From: Alligator mississippiensis
Lineage: Eukaryota; Chordata; Crocodylia; Alligatoridae
Length of the DNA stretch: 64,000 bases
Direction of reading: 5' to 3'
NCBI RefSeq assembly: GCF_030867095.1
Contig: NC_081824.1
Span: 172,182,933-172,246,932 of the forward strand
Shown: positions 34,844 through 47,326 of the stretch, piece after piece
How the letters are laid out: each line of letters starts with the position of its first letter
How positions within the stretch are numbered: the stretch's first letter is position 1
The notes under the pieces: model-generated
The model's database searches: none
What the model saw: the letters and a program-made list of their open reading frames with translations, nothing else
What the model was told of the DNA's origin: nothing
Made by a program: the position numbers and the translations under genes

Positions 34844-35031
34844 CAGGGGTGGGCAATTATTTCGGGTGGAGGGCTGCTTACTGAGTTTTGGCAAGACATT
34901 GAGGGCCGCATGATAGGCAGCCAGGGGCAGATAAATATTGATTTTTCCAAAATTTTTAGGGGCTCTGCGGGCCGGATAGAATGGCCTGGTGGGCTGCTTC
35001 CAGCCCGGGGGCCACGTTTTGCCCACTCCTG
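34844..35031. mobile_element. Nonautonomous hAT element with perfect 8-bp target duplication
   Basis: The element is flanked by AGCTACAG at 34836-34843 and 35032-35039. It begins CAGGGGTGGGCAATTATTTC and ends with the reverse complement of CAGGAGTGGGCAAAACGTGG. The 188-bp interior contains GAGGGCCGCATGATAGGC and GCGGGCCGGATAGAATGGCC. The perfect duplication suggests a fairly young insertion. Confidence 0.93.
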
Positions 35032-35039
35032 AGCTACAG

Positions 35040-35506
35040 AGTCAAGCTCCTTGCTTGTTCTTCTCTCCCCACTAATCCTTTACTTTTGGCTGCCTAATAG
35101 CCCAGCTTCAACAGGAAGGGTTCAAGGGTCCTTGCCTATAGCCTGATGATTATTAGGGTACACCAAATGGGAGATGTAGCTTTGAATCCCTTCAGGCTGA
35201 GGCCCCAAAGTCTAGGCCTCCGACTTCTTGCAGAAGTGCTTTCTTTGCCAGGCAATTTTGCAAAATGTGGTTAAATCTACCCTACCAGCTCTCTTCCACA
35301 ATGAACTGCAAGCGTGCTGTCAGCATCCAGTAGTTCCTAGGCATGATCTGCTGCTGCCTAACAAAATGGCGACTAAAGCAGAGTTTGCGCACCTCCCAGG
35401 GAGTGCAAATAGAAGTGCAGCTCCAAGCTGTAACTCAGAACCATCTCTGCAAAGCATTCAGAGTTACAACCTTTCCCCAGACCAAACAGAAGTTCACTAT
35501 TAGTTC
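35040..35506. other. Intergenic sequence, nothing recognised
   Basis: No gene or repeat recognised. Confidence 0.4.
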
Positions 35507-35536
35507 GGGGGGGGGGGCAGGGTGGGGGGCAGGGGG
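35507..35536 (+). repeat. G-quadruplex-prone G-rich tract
   Basis: A run of eleven Gs is followed by three further G-tracts (3, 6 and 5 Gs) with loops CA, T and CA. This meets the usual four-tract quadruplex pattern. Confidence 0.85.
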
Positions 35537-36289
35537 AATTTAGCTGCGGGCTGGGAGCCTGCAACCAGGTTCCCAGAGCAATGACTGGGCTCTCTGCCAT
35601 TGCTGCTGGTTTCAGAATGGGAGCATGGAAAGGCAACAGAAAGAGCTTGTTATTGGGGCTCCCCAGCCAGTGCTGATGGGTGGGGTGGATGAGTTGGAGC
35701 CCCCCACCTTGGGGTAGGGGAGCTCCAATACATCCGCTCTACCATGCAAGGAGGGCTGGAAACCCCCCAGACTAAACTCCTTCCTCTCCCTTTCCCCCCT
35801 CCCATTCTGAAAACAGCAACAGGCTGGGAGCTCAGCAGACACAAGTTACAGAAGACGCTACATTTTGAAATGTCTTCATCTGATACCTCATGCAATGAGG
35901 GGTCAGATTTTCACCTTATTGGCCATTTTTGAAGATGTCTGCAACTGTGCATTTGTGCTTGGTCCCAGCTATAAACTGCTTTCTGTGGCCAGACCCGGAA
36001 AAAATTGGCACTTCTATCTGCACCCCTGTCATTTTGGATCATGTGTGGTGGGAGTCAGGTGCATTTGTGGCTGATCTACATAATTTCTCAGCCCAAGTAT
36101 TGGAGCTGAGTAGGTATTTTTAGGTCAAAATGGAGATGCTTACTGAAATTAGTGCTGAAGCAGTTCTGCCACTGCTGGAGTGGGGCTTTTTTTCTTGATC
36201 CCTTTATCTTAATTCTGCCTAAGTCTTGTCTAGGTGTCTCCAAGAAGGATTTGGATCTGGCCCCAAGTCATTTTGGGAAGTTGGAAACA
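35537..36289. other. Intergenic sequence, nothing recognised
   Basis: GC-rich at first, then ordinary; no gene recognised. Confidence 0.4.
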
Positions 36290-36350
36290 ACTTTCTAAGT
36301 CACTAGACTCAGATCCTTAAAGGTATATAGATGCCTAATTCCCAGGAATA
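36290..36350. repeat. Fragment of 'AGGCACCTAA' type repeat
   Basis: CTCAGATCCTTAAAGGTATA followed by GATGCCTAATTCCCAGG resembles the repeat pieces at 53205-53300 and 14746-14960. Confidence 0.4.
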
Positions 36351-37480
36351 GGGCCCTCAGTACTGCTAAAATTGGGGCCAAAGGCACCTGACTTTTAGAA
36401 CACCCCCCAACCCTCCTCAGCTTTCCATTGGTTTTGGACAAAGTGGTAAAACTTATGGGGAAAAATAAATACCCACAGGTCTATTCATGACTTGAGTAAA
36501 GCCCAATGAGATATTTGGGGAAAAACTTGGAAGAGAATCCAGGCTTTTGCTCTAATAGGCTAAAACATACTACAAGAGGCTGCAATGCCTCAGAAAAGAA
36601 GCTTTATGTCTACGAACTTAATCACACTACTTATGAAAAGGAGTACCAACATCTTTGTCAATGCTTGAAGATCTATCAAGTGTAAAAATGCTATAACCAG
36701 GCAAAATGTTTCTACTAGGCTTCTTTTACAAACAGGAAATTGTAAACAGTGGAGCTGTTTAGTTTGCATGGCTAATATGATGGGCTAGTGAGATAAGCTT
36801 TTCCCTATGAACCAACAGACCTAGCCTCATGTTTCCAAACCCTGGCACTTTAAACCCAGAACCTACATAGTAACTTTTATGTGCTCAGTATATTACTCCT
36901 GTTGAAAACATAAATTACTATTTCTTTCATGGAATAATGATAGTTACTTGGGTTTTTTCTCCCTTAGAGACTGGAATAGTGAGACTAGGAGAGCTTATCT
37001 AATCAGCAAGTGCTCCAAACTGGCAAATTTTGTGAAACAAGGAAACAGCTTGTTGCTTTTAATTATTAAAATGATGTGTGATCCACTCCTTCCTGAAGTT
37101 ATTTTTAAAATGTTGTTAAAGGTGGATAATGTGCAACTAAGAAGAAGAAGAATAAAAAACCCTGAGGGTGGGAAGGCATTGAGTATCCTGGTAGGTAACT
37201 GGTGATAATTACTACTTCACAAGTCTCCTGGCAGCTGGCAAGTACCTCTAACAACTTTAGCAACTACCTTATAATAGTCTCTTAACAGAGATTATGTTTG
37301 TAGAAATAACCATAGATTTTGATGTGCATATTCATGGTCCTTATTTTTGTATTATTATATGCCTAACAATCACTGTCAAGGATCAGGGCCCCCATTGTGG
37401 CAGGAATTAGATGGACAATAGGATAGTCCCTTCTCTAGAGAATTCAATGAGATTCTATCATTCAAGGAAAAGCAATAGGC
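36351..37480. other. Intergenic sequence, nothing recognised
   Basis: AT-rich; a short AAGAAGAAGAAG run at 37138-37151. No gene is supported. Confidence 0.4.
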
Positions 37481-37502
37481 AAAATAAATAAATAAATAAA
37501 TA
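37481..37502 (+). repeat. (AAAT)n microsatellite
   Basis: About five tandem AAAT units. Confidence 0.95.
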
Positions 37503-37719
37503 CAAATTCTTAGAACTTTATTACTCTCTTAGCTACTTTTTCTATGTGGGCAAGCACACAAAAAGCTCTTTCACTGTCTGCGCGAGTGTCAATCTATCTG
37601 TGGTAGTTTGTTCATACACAGAAGCACAGATGCTGATTAAGATCATTCAAGTTACTGTGATAACTACCTTCTACATTGATAACTACCTTCTAGGTCTACG
37701 TTGTAGGCTTCTAGGCTAA

Positions 37720-38400
37720 GTACAGACATTCAAAAAGCCTGAGACAGAATTAATTTAAGTTATGCAGTTTTATGTAAGTGGCATAGTTTAGATTGGTAGC
37801 GAACAGAACAAATATTCATTCTTTGATGGGACGTGTAAATCTTAGACTGGGCTCTGCCATTTGTAAACCACCCGTGTGCCGAACTTCTGTTCTGTTATGG
37901 GTATAGACCAGTTTTCAATCACTTATACCTGTAAAAGTGTAATGTCTGTGCCTGGCCCTATAGGCATAGCTTTATTGGTCAGAGATGTGAACAGATGTGA
38001 TCTCTGACACAGCTGTACTGGCAGACACCTGTAACATAGATGAAGTTTATTCAATAAAGCTGAATATTGTTGATTTACTTAAGTGACCAAGCTTTTAAAG
38101 TGCAGCTTTCTCAGCATAACTGCATCCACATTAAGACTATGTTAATACTTAGGGATATTTCTAAGAATATATCAGTAAAAGTACTCTGTGCTACTCAAAC
38201 ACTGTTAATGGCTATGAAGGAAAGCGTATATAAATTAGCATCAATGTAGCTGTACACATGTATAAATTAACTTCAGTGTAAAAAGCTCAGGCAGTTCGGA
38301 GTGTGTAGTTACTCTGTTCTGCTACAGACTTCCAGCTAGTTAGTTTGTTTCTATGTGAGCTGCTGTGTTTGCTATGACTAAAGTGTAGACAACATGTACC
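37720..38400. mobile_element. Cluster of MITE-like fragments
   Basis: The pieces include GACATTCAAAAAGCCTGAG, GTATAGACCAGTTTTCAATC, CCTGGCCCTATAGGCATAGC, GTGATCTCTGACACAGC and, near 38385-38396, AAAGTGTAGACAAC. They look like two or three neighbouring short DNA transposons of the GTCTACAC-ended kind. Individual limits could not be fixed. Confidence 0.4.
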
Positions 38401-39638
38401 TAGATGAAGACATGTGCCAACACACCATACTGGTATTCCTATAGGTGTCTCTTAATATTAATCTCCTCTAGCCATAATTTATTGCAATGTAGGAAAGGAT
38501 CACTGCTAGACCATGGTGGTTATTTTAATCCCCACTACTTGAGTTTAGAGACTTCTCTCATACAGGTAGGATCTGTACAAAAATCAATTTCTTTTGAGGC
38601 ACAGAAAGTATTATGAGAGAAGAGGTAAGATTTTTACCTGGAGATGGAGAAAATGGAAGGGAGGAAATGCAAGCCCAACATACAAGATTCACAGAGTACC
38701 CTGCAAGTCCAGTCCCACTTAAATTGTCCTGAGATCTTTGAAGAGAGACTCATCTTGTGTGTGGGCAGGGGTGAAGGCTGCTCACACAATAAGAGAATCA
38801 CAACCTCTCATATTTGGGATCCTTGCATTTTTCTGGTGACCATTATGAGGAGGCCTCCCTGGGTCCACAGTCTCAAATGGAGCCACCTTGTCACCTACCT
38901 ATATCTTGCCTGATCTTATGCATGCCCATATATTATACCCACTTGTCTAGTTTGGCAGTCTGATCAACATGAATAGAAATATGCCCTACTCCAACTGTCA
39001 GGATTCTGCCACTGACCTTTGCTTTTCTTGTTAATGAGCTGACTCAGTGGATAACCAGAGCCCACTCAGCCCAGGCCATACTTTGCTTTGCCAGCAAATA
39101 GCGTATATTCCATACCTTCTTACAACCATTTCCAGTAAAATCTTCCAAGCTTACCTGTATTTGGGTTCACATCATGTCAAGACATAGTAATCACCACAGA
39201 CACCACAAGCACCACAGCTTCTATGAGATATAAAAGTAATGCATGGTCCAGCTTTTACTCAGATAACACTTCTGCCTCATTGCAGGTTTACTGTGGGAAA
39301 GACGGTTTGTGGTGCTAGAGTCCATCTGATGGGTCTCATCCTCCAAAATAATAGAGATGCCCAATTTTCAGGTTGGACCTCACCATGTGAATTCCCTAGG
39401 CTGAGGTTATATCTTCTCATCAACTAGTGTTTTCTGTACACGGAGCCATTGCAGGGCAAGGAGGGATGCACTGTAATTTTTACTCTGGGAGCAATTTGAC
39501 CATTATAATAAAGGCTGCATGAGTAATTTCTTCTAATCTAATCATGTACACTCATGCTCAACATTTTGCAGCTTTCATAATTCAAGGTAAGCTCTTCTGA
39601 TTTTTGTCCCAAAGTGTTTTGTTTTTAATTTGAAACTC
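38401..39638. other. Intergenic sequence, nothing recognised
   Basis: No gene or classified repeat. Confidence 0.4.
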
Positions 39639-39652
39639 GGGGGGGGGGGGGG
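39639..39652 (+). repeat. G14 homopolymer
   Basis: Fourteen consecutive Gs followed by AGGG; prone to slippage and assembly error. Confidence 0.95.
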
Positions 39653-39969
39653 AGGGAATCAGTTAAACCACTTCTGAGCAAAGGACAATGATACAGAGGA
39701 AAAGCTTCCCATTATCTTTTTTTAGAAAAAATCCAGAAAAACTTAGTTGCAAACTTTTTGGAGGAGATCAGTTGACAATGCATTTGTACTGAAATCTAGT
39801 AGAGTACTAACCCCCTTTTCAGGGATGTGCTTGAAGAGCTTCCCACTTGGAATTTAATCTACATTTGGCCTAAATATGAATCTTTGAAAATCTTATGCCA
39901 TACATGTTCTGGTCATGGTGCATGAGGCTAAGGGAGGTTGAGCTGTACATAATCTATGTAAGGCTCTTG
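39653..39969. other. Intergenic sequence
   Basis: Nothing recognised. Confidence 0.35.
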
Positions 39970-40410
39970 TACCACAGCTTGGGTCAGCCCTGCCAGGCTC
40001 AGGCAGACTCCTGCCCTGAAGCCCTTGTTAAGTCTCCTGACTCAGTTACTATGAATTAAGTCCAGCTGGCCCCAGCCCTTCCCTCTGATTGGTTCTGGGG
40101 CCGCATTTAAGGACCTTCTGATCCTGACTTAGTTTACTCTTAGACTTTGCCCTGTGGATTATCCTTCAGACTTAGTAACTAGGTTTCTGATTTCTGGATC
40201 CTGACCCTGGCTTGGCATTTTGGCTCCTGACTTGTTACTTCTGCCCCTTACCCCTGTAACACCCAGTTGTACACCTGTCTCTACCCACTAGGCTGGCTGG
40301 CCTGGGGGTCATGACAATCAATATATCAGTGCACTGGAAGCAGTTAGGCCACTTGGGTAACCAGGGCCATCTAGGGGCAATTTAACTTACTTGCTGACCT
40401 GACTCCTGAC
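39970..40410. repeat. Unclassified CTGAC/CCTGGC-rich repeat
   Basis: Repeated words (TGATCCTGACTTAG, GGATCCTGACCCTGGCTTGG, GGCTCCTGACTTG, GACCTGACTCCTGACAC) and a CTGATTGGTTCTGGGGCCG box resemble an interspersed element with an LTR-like layout. No terminal repeats or coding region were confirmed. Confidence 0.35.
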
Positions 40411-41989
40411 ACATACAGTCATATATAAACTGCTCCCATTTCTGAGTGCACAGGCTCTTTTCTTTTCTGCTGTCATATCTCCATTGTGACTATAGCAACT
40501 GCTGAGTTGTGGTAATAATGTACCCAGTAGGAAAATTTCACACTCTCAACATGAAAAGCTTATTTTTCTAGTTACACTAGGGAAAGTATATTGCAACACA
40601 AGACAATCTGTTAAAAAATGCAACCTGTCCATATGTAAGCTGGGCCTTTCTAGCTCCTTCCCATTCCTCACTGAACTCTGGTTTTGAATGGTATAGCAGG
40701 ACTCTATAAACTGGTGAGTCAGCCTTCTGGGTCAGAAAAGAACACAAAAAGAACCACAAAAGCTCCGGGGTCAGGAGAACTTCCTGCAACACCACTCAGG
40801 AGGAATGAGGAAACCTCGTTTTTTTCCTTAGCTCTTTGGACATTGCTCAGGTTCCTGGTTCATACTCAGGATAAGGGTTAAAGTATAATCGGGCGCAAAT
40901 TACCATGAAAAGGATGATTCAGCCCTCTGCTCTCAATAGCCAACATGTTTTCCTGAACAGAATACAAAATTGCTCAGATTAATAGGGAATCTTAAATTGT
41001 TTAGGACTTCATTTAATGGTGTCAGGAATATCACCTGTTGCTGAAAAGACTGGGGTTGAGTTATTCTTACATACTAGTTGTCCAGCAAAGACAGTTTTGT
41101 GCAAGAGAGGCTTGAATGACTTGGATATGATATGTCTATGACACAAGTGTTGCGCTCCTATGCCTGTGTTATTCCTGTGACAGCCCCAGTATTCTTCTAC
41201 TCAAAGCCTGATTCCCAATGTACCAACATATAGTCCCAGCCCCTCCAATCATCAACAGAGTCAAACAGAACAGGTTCAGTAGCCTGACAGAATTGGGACA
41301 AGGAAAAACAGTATTGCTTCAATCATATGGTTAAACATACCAACTCGGTGAAATCAAAAGGAAATGTTATTGTTAATAATGATTAAATAATGAACTTTGG
41401 ATGAACTATCACTCAGATAAAATACACAGGCTGCTGTAAGCTGTATCAACAGAACCTTAGTTTAAATGAGTCACGGGGCAGTGATTCTGCTCTGCACACT
41501 TCCTGCACTGGGTGCAATGCCCAGTTGTTTCACTAGCCCTTCTGGTCATATGACCAGTGTGGCTAGTGAGACACTTTGGGACTCCTTGGAAAAAATCTAC
41601 TCATTGGGACTCTCCTATCATTTTGAACCATGGGTCATTTAGCAGGACCACCATTTTGGATGGCCAAGATTAGGACCATTGCGGGTGGGGCTGCCTCCCA
41701 GATGTCTTGCACACCATTTGGCTGCCTGACATGCTTATAGTGCCAAGCATTTTGGTGACTCCAGCATCTGTAATATCCCCCCTGCAGAATGCAAGTAACT
41801 GAAATCAATACAAGCTTGCTGATCTACAGCTCTCAGACCCTTGCAATAACAACTCCAGTATCCTAGATCCACCTTGCCTCTCCTAAATCATCTTTTGCAT
41901 CATTAATACCAATTAATTACTTTGTACTATACTGGCACCTACAGGATCCAGCTCAGGATAAATCTATGCTGCACAGTGTAGCTTACGTT
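40411..41989. other. Intergenic sequence, nothing recognised
   Basis: No supported gene or classified repeat. Confidence 0.4.
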
Positions 41990-42860
41990 GAGTATGAGTA
42001 CTCCTGCAGCAAAATGTTACTGTGGCTTGTAACAGGAAGACAGAGGCTTCTGTTACTTTAAGAGGATAGTGCAGCAGGCTAAGCTTTTGGTGTAGGCAGG
42101 CAGCTGGGCAAAATCTAGCTGCGCTGCAATAAGCAACTAAGGGGATGATGTCCAGGCAGCTAGGAGGTAAAGACTGCAGGAAGCTGGGTTAGGCGACAGC
42201 AGAGAAGGGCAGGCTGGCCTTCAGGCAAAAGGGGAAATCGCTGTGTCTGTCTGGGAAGCTACATGACTGGAAAGGGTGGTGGTTTATATATAAGACCAGT
42301 GCCTGAAGCAAGGTGGGGAATTTGGTCTGGCATGCTGCAGGGATAGAAGCTCCTTGGGGGAGATGGCCATAGGAGACAAGCTACACAACAGAGCTTGAAG
42401 GAGAAGCTATGGGAGGAAGTACAGCTTGTGATACAGCATTCGCCCAGAGTAAGGGTGAACTTTCCATTTGGAAATGGATTGCTTGTATTTGTGTTGTGTT
42501 TAAGTCTGCAACCAGAAAACTGGGTTGTGAATGGAGGGGAGGATTGGAGGCCATGCAGGGAGGCTTGGGATATACTTTGGGTTCTGAGCCCCAAGAAGGT
42601 GCAACAGGGGCAGGCTGAAGCCATGGAGCCAAAGCCTGTGCCCCCAGGGCAAGACAGGGAACATGTGAGAACTGAGAGGGCCAGAACCTGTGCCATGAGA
42701 GACAGTGAGGCATGACCAAGAAGAGACTGAGAAATCAAACCAGAGCAAGTGAACTGAGGCTTAGGAGTCCACAGCAAGAACAATCAGCAGGCCAAACCGA
42801 GAGGGCTGAAGTCTCTAGTGATGACTGGGAAAGTTTGGCCAGACCTACACATGAAATTTA
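41990..42860 (+). repeat. Possible solo-LTR-like or other interspersed repeat
   Basis: A purine-rich, GC-moderate block with a TATA-like TTTATATATAAG at about 42282-42293, preceded by CTGTTACTTTAAGAGG. It has the look of a long terminal repeat promoter region. No matching second copy, flanking duplication or viral gene is seen, so the family is unknown and it is at most a broken fossil. Confidence 0.3.
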
Positions 42861-44480
42861 AATGACCAAACTAAAATAACAACAGTGCATCTTGTACAAG
42901 AGTGCAAGATTGTGACTAGGACCATGAGAAATAAAGCAATCCCAATTGGTTTCATCTCCTGTGCTACTTGCAAATGTACCCAATGTTTTATTATGCTAAA
43001 CCATTAAACAATAACTACATATCTCTATGTGACTGTACTCACCTTGTTGACACATCCTGCCTTGATTAAGGCATAGTTACCAGAACAGGCATTCAGTGTC
43101 TCTCTGGGGTTTTGCACGTCTTCATAGACCATCACTCGTGCAGACTATTGTAGATTCTGCCCCATTGTTAATACAACTACCCAAAGACAATGTCCTGTGA
43201 TCAGTGCCCCAAGGTATTCTGTTCAGTTAATCAAGACCCATCCCATTTGATTGAAGTGTAACCTCTGTACTGACCAAATGCTTGCAAAAACAAGCTTCAC
43301 ACCTGGATGACCCATAACAGGATCTGAGCAGTTAGCAATTATAATATGATGGTGCCTTCCTACCTTGCTTTGTTCGGACTTTAATTGACCAACTATCAAG
43401 GAGGAATGCTTTTAAGTTATACAATTGAACAGTATAAGAATGAAATAGAGTTGCCAGCAAAGTGTGCTCTCCAGGAGAGAGAAAGAAATCATTCTGCACC
43501 CAAATGATCACTCCTGGATGATGGATCCACGCTCAGTGAAGGCTGGCAAGACTGAAAACCGCTTCCTGCTTGCACTGGTGAGAGACACTTTTGCAGCTAT
43601 CATATACTAGGACTTTTGTGATAGTTCATTTATTGAACATTGGGAAGGAGTCTTTTTCTGTCATTTAGTTGTCTAGTTCATTTGTAGCATAGTTGTTAAA
43701 GCCTTTCTGTCATTAATTGAATGAGGTGTCATGTCAATCCTTAACTGCATTAGGTTCAAATCCTGCTTTTGACTGCAACAGTACAGGCTGGTGCTTGGAT
43801 AGAGGGTAACATCTGTGAAGCATGGGTATGACTATAGGGGAGGACAGAGACCACAGTTACAGCCAGTAAGGTGACTGGTGTCCTAAAGCACTGATAGGGC
43901 TAGGAGGGACACGATTTAGTGCTGAGGGTAAGAGTGGTGCCAGTTGGGCATGTGAAACACCAGACAGCCAAAGGACTGAGGCTTACTCTGGGACCCTGGG
44001 GCAGCCTTCCCTAAGTATTACAAGATCCATCAAGGTATGGTAGACAAAGTAAAAAGGGGAGGATACCCCAAAGAGTCAGAGTGGGGCAGCAGCTGCTTGG
44101 CCACCAGAAGGTGTCATAGCCACCCTCAGGGCCAAACCTACTACATGGCCTCATTGTTGCTTTATTTGTCCATGTTTAGCTTATGGGTGCTTTGTGCTGA
44201 TCTAGGATTCCTTCCAAGTGAATTGTGGGAGAACTTGTTTATGTGTTGGGGTGAAAACTGCATGAAAGGCATAAATAATCAGGTGATCTTACCTGCATCT
44301 TCACTGCAAACTGGGCAGGTACCATCCTGAGCTAAAGCACAGCTGAAGCTTTTGACCACTTGCCCAGCATTGCAAAACAAGGGCTGTGTGTATGGATGGT
44401 ACAGGAGTTTGGGAGAAAAAAAAACATATTGGAACACAGGTGAGGACCACAGTGTAACAGTATCCTGAAAGTGAGGCCTC
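42861..44480. other. Intergenic sequence, nothing recognised
   Basis: No supported gene; open frames are short and lack family features. Confidence 0.4.
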
Positions 44481-44484
44481 ATCT

Positions 44485-44880
44485 AGGCACTGTAATATTC
44501 ATAGTAAAAAATAATTCTTGCCCTGAAGAGCTTCAATTTAAATAAACAAGACAGACAAAGGGAGAGAAAGGCTAGGTCAACAGTTCCCAAACTCTAACAG
44601 ATTGCACACCACCGATTTAAAATGATGCAACCTTTACCACCACCAAGTACCACCAGCAAATTTTTGTCATATAAAATAATTATCATAAATCCATTAAGAT
44701 ATACCACTGACAGGTTGTCTGCATACCACTGGTGGTACCCATACCACAGATTGGGAACTGCTGGGCTAGGTGATTGTTTCATGGTCAAATAGCAGGCATG
44801 GACAGACCTGGGACTAGAAACCAAGTCTGTTATTTACCAGCCTAGTGGGCTACTCACTGGATCACACTCCCATTGCCCTA
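44485..44880 (-). mobile_element. Old MIR/L2-like SINE split by a hAT insertion
   Basis: Left part: CTTGCCCTGAAGAGCTTCAA and AAACAAGACAGACAAAGGG. Right part, after the insertion: GACCTGGGACTAGAAACCAA and CACTGGATCACACTCCC. Together these follow the order of an amniote MIR/L2-type unit in reverse complement. The hAT element at 44578-44763 lies inside it, with a perfect target duplication. Confidence 0.65.
44578..44763. mobile_element. Nonautonomous hAT element with perfect 8-bp target duplication
   Basis: The element is flanked by GGCTAGGT at 44570-44577 and 44764-44771. The left end CAACAGTTCCCAAACTCT and the right end (reverse complement CAGCAGTTCCCAATCTGT) match at 14 of 18 positions. It is AT-rich inside, 186 bp long and noncoding. 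Confidence 0.92.
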
Positions 44881-47202
44881 GCGCAGCTATATGAGGTCAT
44901 GACTCAAATAATTGACAGTAAAAGTCACCATTTCAAATCTGGATACAAATCTTTTCATGTAGGGTTGTATTCAGACATACACAACTTATCCCAATTCATT
45001 TCTGGCCTGTGTGTATGAAGCCCAGCATCCAGACATAACCCCAACAATAATAAACCAACATATGTGAACCTGGTATTCACAAACAGCAAATGGTGCAGCC
45101 TAGCACTCCAAAATAGCTCTTCAATAAGCAGTGAATGTGCCTGGCTAAGTGTTCACAAGTGAGTTTATACAAAGAAACCAGGGTACCTCGTGTTTTTGGA
45201 TTACCCTGAATTAGCAAACTTGCTCAGGCAGCCTCTGCTTTCCCAAAAAACCCTGCAATAACAAACAAAGAGTGCCCATATGAGATATCAGGCACTGAGT
45301 AAGGAATATTTTTTGTTGCAAGTTTCCAAACAGTTATTTAGAAAGGAAAGTGCTAATGGAAATGATGGAAAATCCCATTTCGGCTCCTGTTCCAAGGAAC
45401 AGTGTTTTCTGTCCTGTCTTTTCTCTCATTTCAGAATCTTTGAGGCCAGTAACAATAAGAACATCAGCCTTGGGTCTGACAATGATAAATGAAGTGATGA
45501 AGAATGAAAGGCATGTTTAAGGCAGTTACACATGGGAGCTGTTCAAAGAGGATCTAGGAATTTTACTGGCATTTGACTTTGGCTGGACAATGCTGTTAGC
45601 CTCTCCCTTCCATGCTCAACTTCTAACGCCTGCAAGGGGTCAATCAGAGTGAATCAGGCTTAGCCAGTGCCTACTATACTTTAATGAGATTTTCCATGTG
45701 CTCCGTTTCACCTGCCTCATGCCATTGGGCTGTTCAGCTAATAGCCTCTTGCCTGACCAGAAGTTACAGGATGCATGAGAGCTGGATATGACATTGCTAC
45801 AGCAAAGATCATTCTGGGATGGACTGCTTGTATGAGCATATGCACTGCTGGTGCCCAGGTCTGAGCATAGGGAAGGGTCTGCTTTGATAAATGAGAGTAC
45901 ATTCCAGGGGTAGAGGTGAGAGAGTTTGTAAAAGGGATTTTCATCTTCTAAAGTTTGAGTGCAAGGGGCCCAGGTCATACATTTACTTGGTGGATCAAGA
46001 TGAGAGGGTGCGATATAAAACCTTAGGGGCCCATCCAGCTGGTAGTCTGTCTCTACACCTTGGTTGTAGCTCTTCAGAAGTGTCCAGCGGATCCCTTTAA
46101 GCCATTCAGGTGAGATCTTCATGAAACGCTATGCATCAGTTTGCACACTCATTTCCTTTTCTACCAGCTCACCTATTCCTTTCCTCATGCCCTGACCTGG
46201 TAACCACTACCTCTCGCTTTTACTCAACTACCTTATCACTTACCTGTCTATCCAAAAGTCCTCCTGATGCTGAAATAACAGTGTTTACCCAAGGACCTGC
46301 AGTGGTTTAACCAAACTGATTTACATTCATACCAGATTCTAATTTGTGTTAAGTCCATGCTATGCTGCTCTGGCAATCTTGAGCATTCACCCCCTCCACT
46401 TATGCTGGTGCAACCCTGCCCTTGCCTACCAATTATGCACATTGGCTGCTGTGCTCCTGGCTCTTTTCACCAGCTCCAGAGCTTTGCTGACACTATTGAT
46501 ACATTAGTGCACCAATAAGCAGACAAAACAAGGATGCTGACTTGTGTCCCCTCTGGCCCTATTTATATATAATAAGAATGACTCAAGACTAAAAATGCTT
46601 TGGCTGTAAGAATAGAAGGGGCCAAGCCATTTTCAAAATCTACTTTGGAGAGAGTGTTTGATTCCTGGTGGCATACAATGCCTACGTTCTACAGCCAATG
46701 CCGTTACCTTTGAATAAATACATTCTTCCCTACCTATTTCCCTATGATAAAGCTGTCATCCACATGTCTTCTTTATCTGTGCAGAGAAATTAAAAGGAGT
46801 CTTTTCTCTTCATTATGACCTCTCATGCAGCGTAAGCCCATGTTCAGTAAAAGACCAGCGGCAAAGCTTTCCAACAATTTTCACAAAGCACATAGAAAAC
46901 CCACTTCACCTACCTGTGGCAACCAAACTCACGTTGTTCTTACAGTTTGGCTACATGGGAGCCTAGATGAATCAGTATTCTAAGTAATACCAAGCAAATG
47001 AGATTGCCAAACAAGCCGCTTTGCTTCAAACTTCCCACATAACACATTCCAAGAAGAATTACAAAATCTCAGTAGGAATCCACTGAACTGATACCAGTAC
47101 AAAGAGGCAGCTTCCCCAGTGTTTCTGATGATATCTGAAGATCTTTCTATTTACAAAAAGGTGGAGTTTGACCTTAAATTCAATTTTAAAATATTTACTG
47201 TG
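44881..47202. other. Intergenic sequence, nothing recognised
   Basis: No supported gene. A 160-codon minus-strand open frame at 45640-46122 has no domain resemblance and is treated as chance. Confidence 0.45.
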
Positions 47203-47326
47203 GCCCAGATCCACAGGCGATATAAATCAGCCTAGCACTGACTTCAATTGATCAGCATAAATGTACACCATTTGAGAATGTGGCCCATTCACATTTGTAC
47301 TAATTTACACCAGCTGAGGATCTGGC
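47203..47326. mobile_element. Ancient MITE with GCCAGATCC termini
   Basis: The left arm GCCCAGATCCACAGGCGATA and the reverse complement of the right arm, GCCAGATCCTCAGCTGGTGT, are inverted repeats. The interior CACTGACTTCAATTGATC matches a repeat I know from bird and reptile genomes (GGTGTAAATC, ACTTCAATGG, GATCTGGCC). It is noncoding. Confidence 0.6.

Noticed and set aside
42259-42783. 174-codon minus-strand open frame and partners on the other strand
   Set aside because: It lies in a purine-biased repeat-like block; open frames on both strands reflect composition, not coding.
45640-46122. 160-codon minus-strand open frame
   Set aside because: No domain, low-complexity or membrane pattern, no splice context and no family resemblance. 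Expected by chance in 64 kb.
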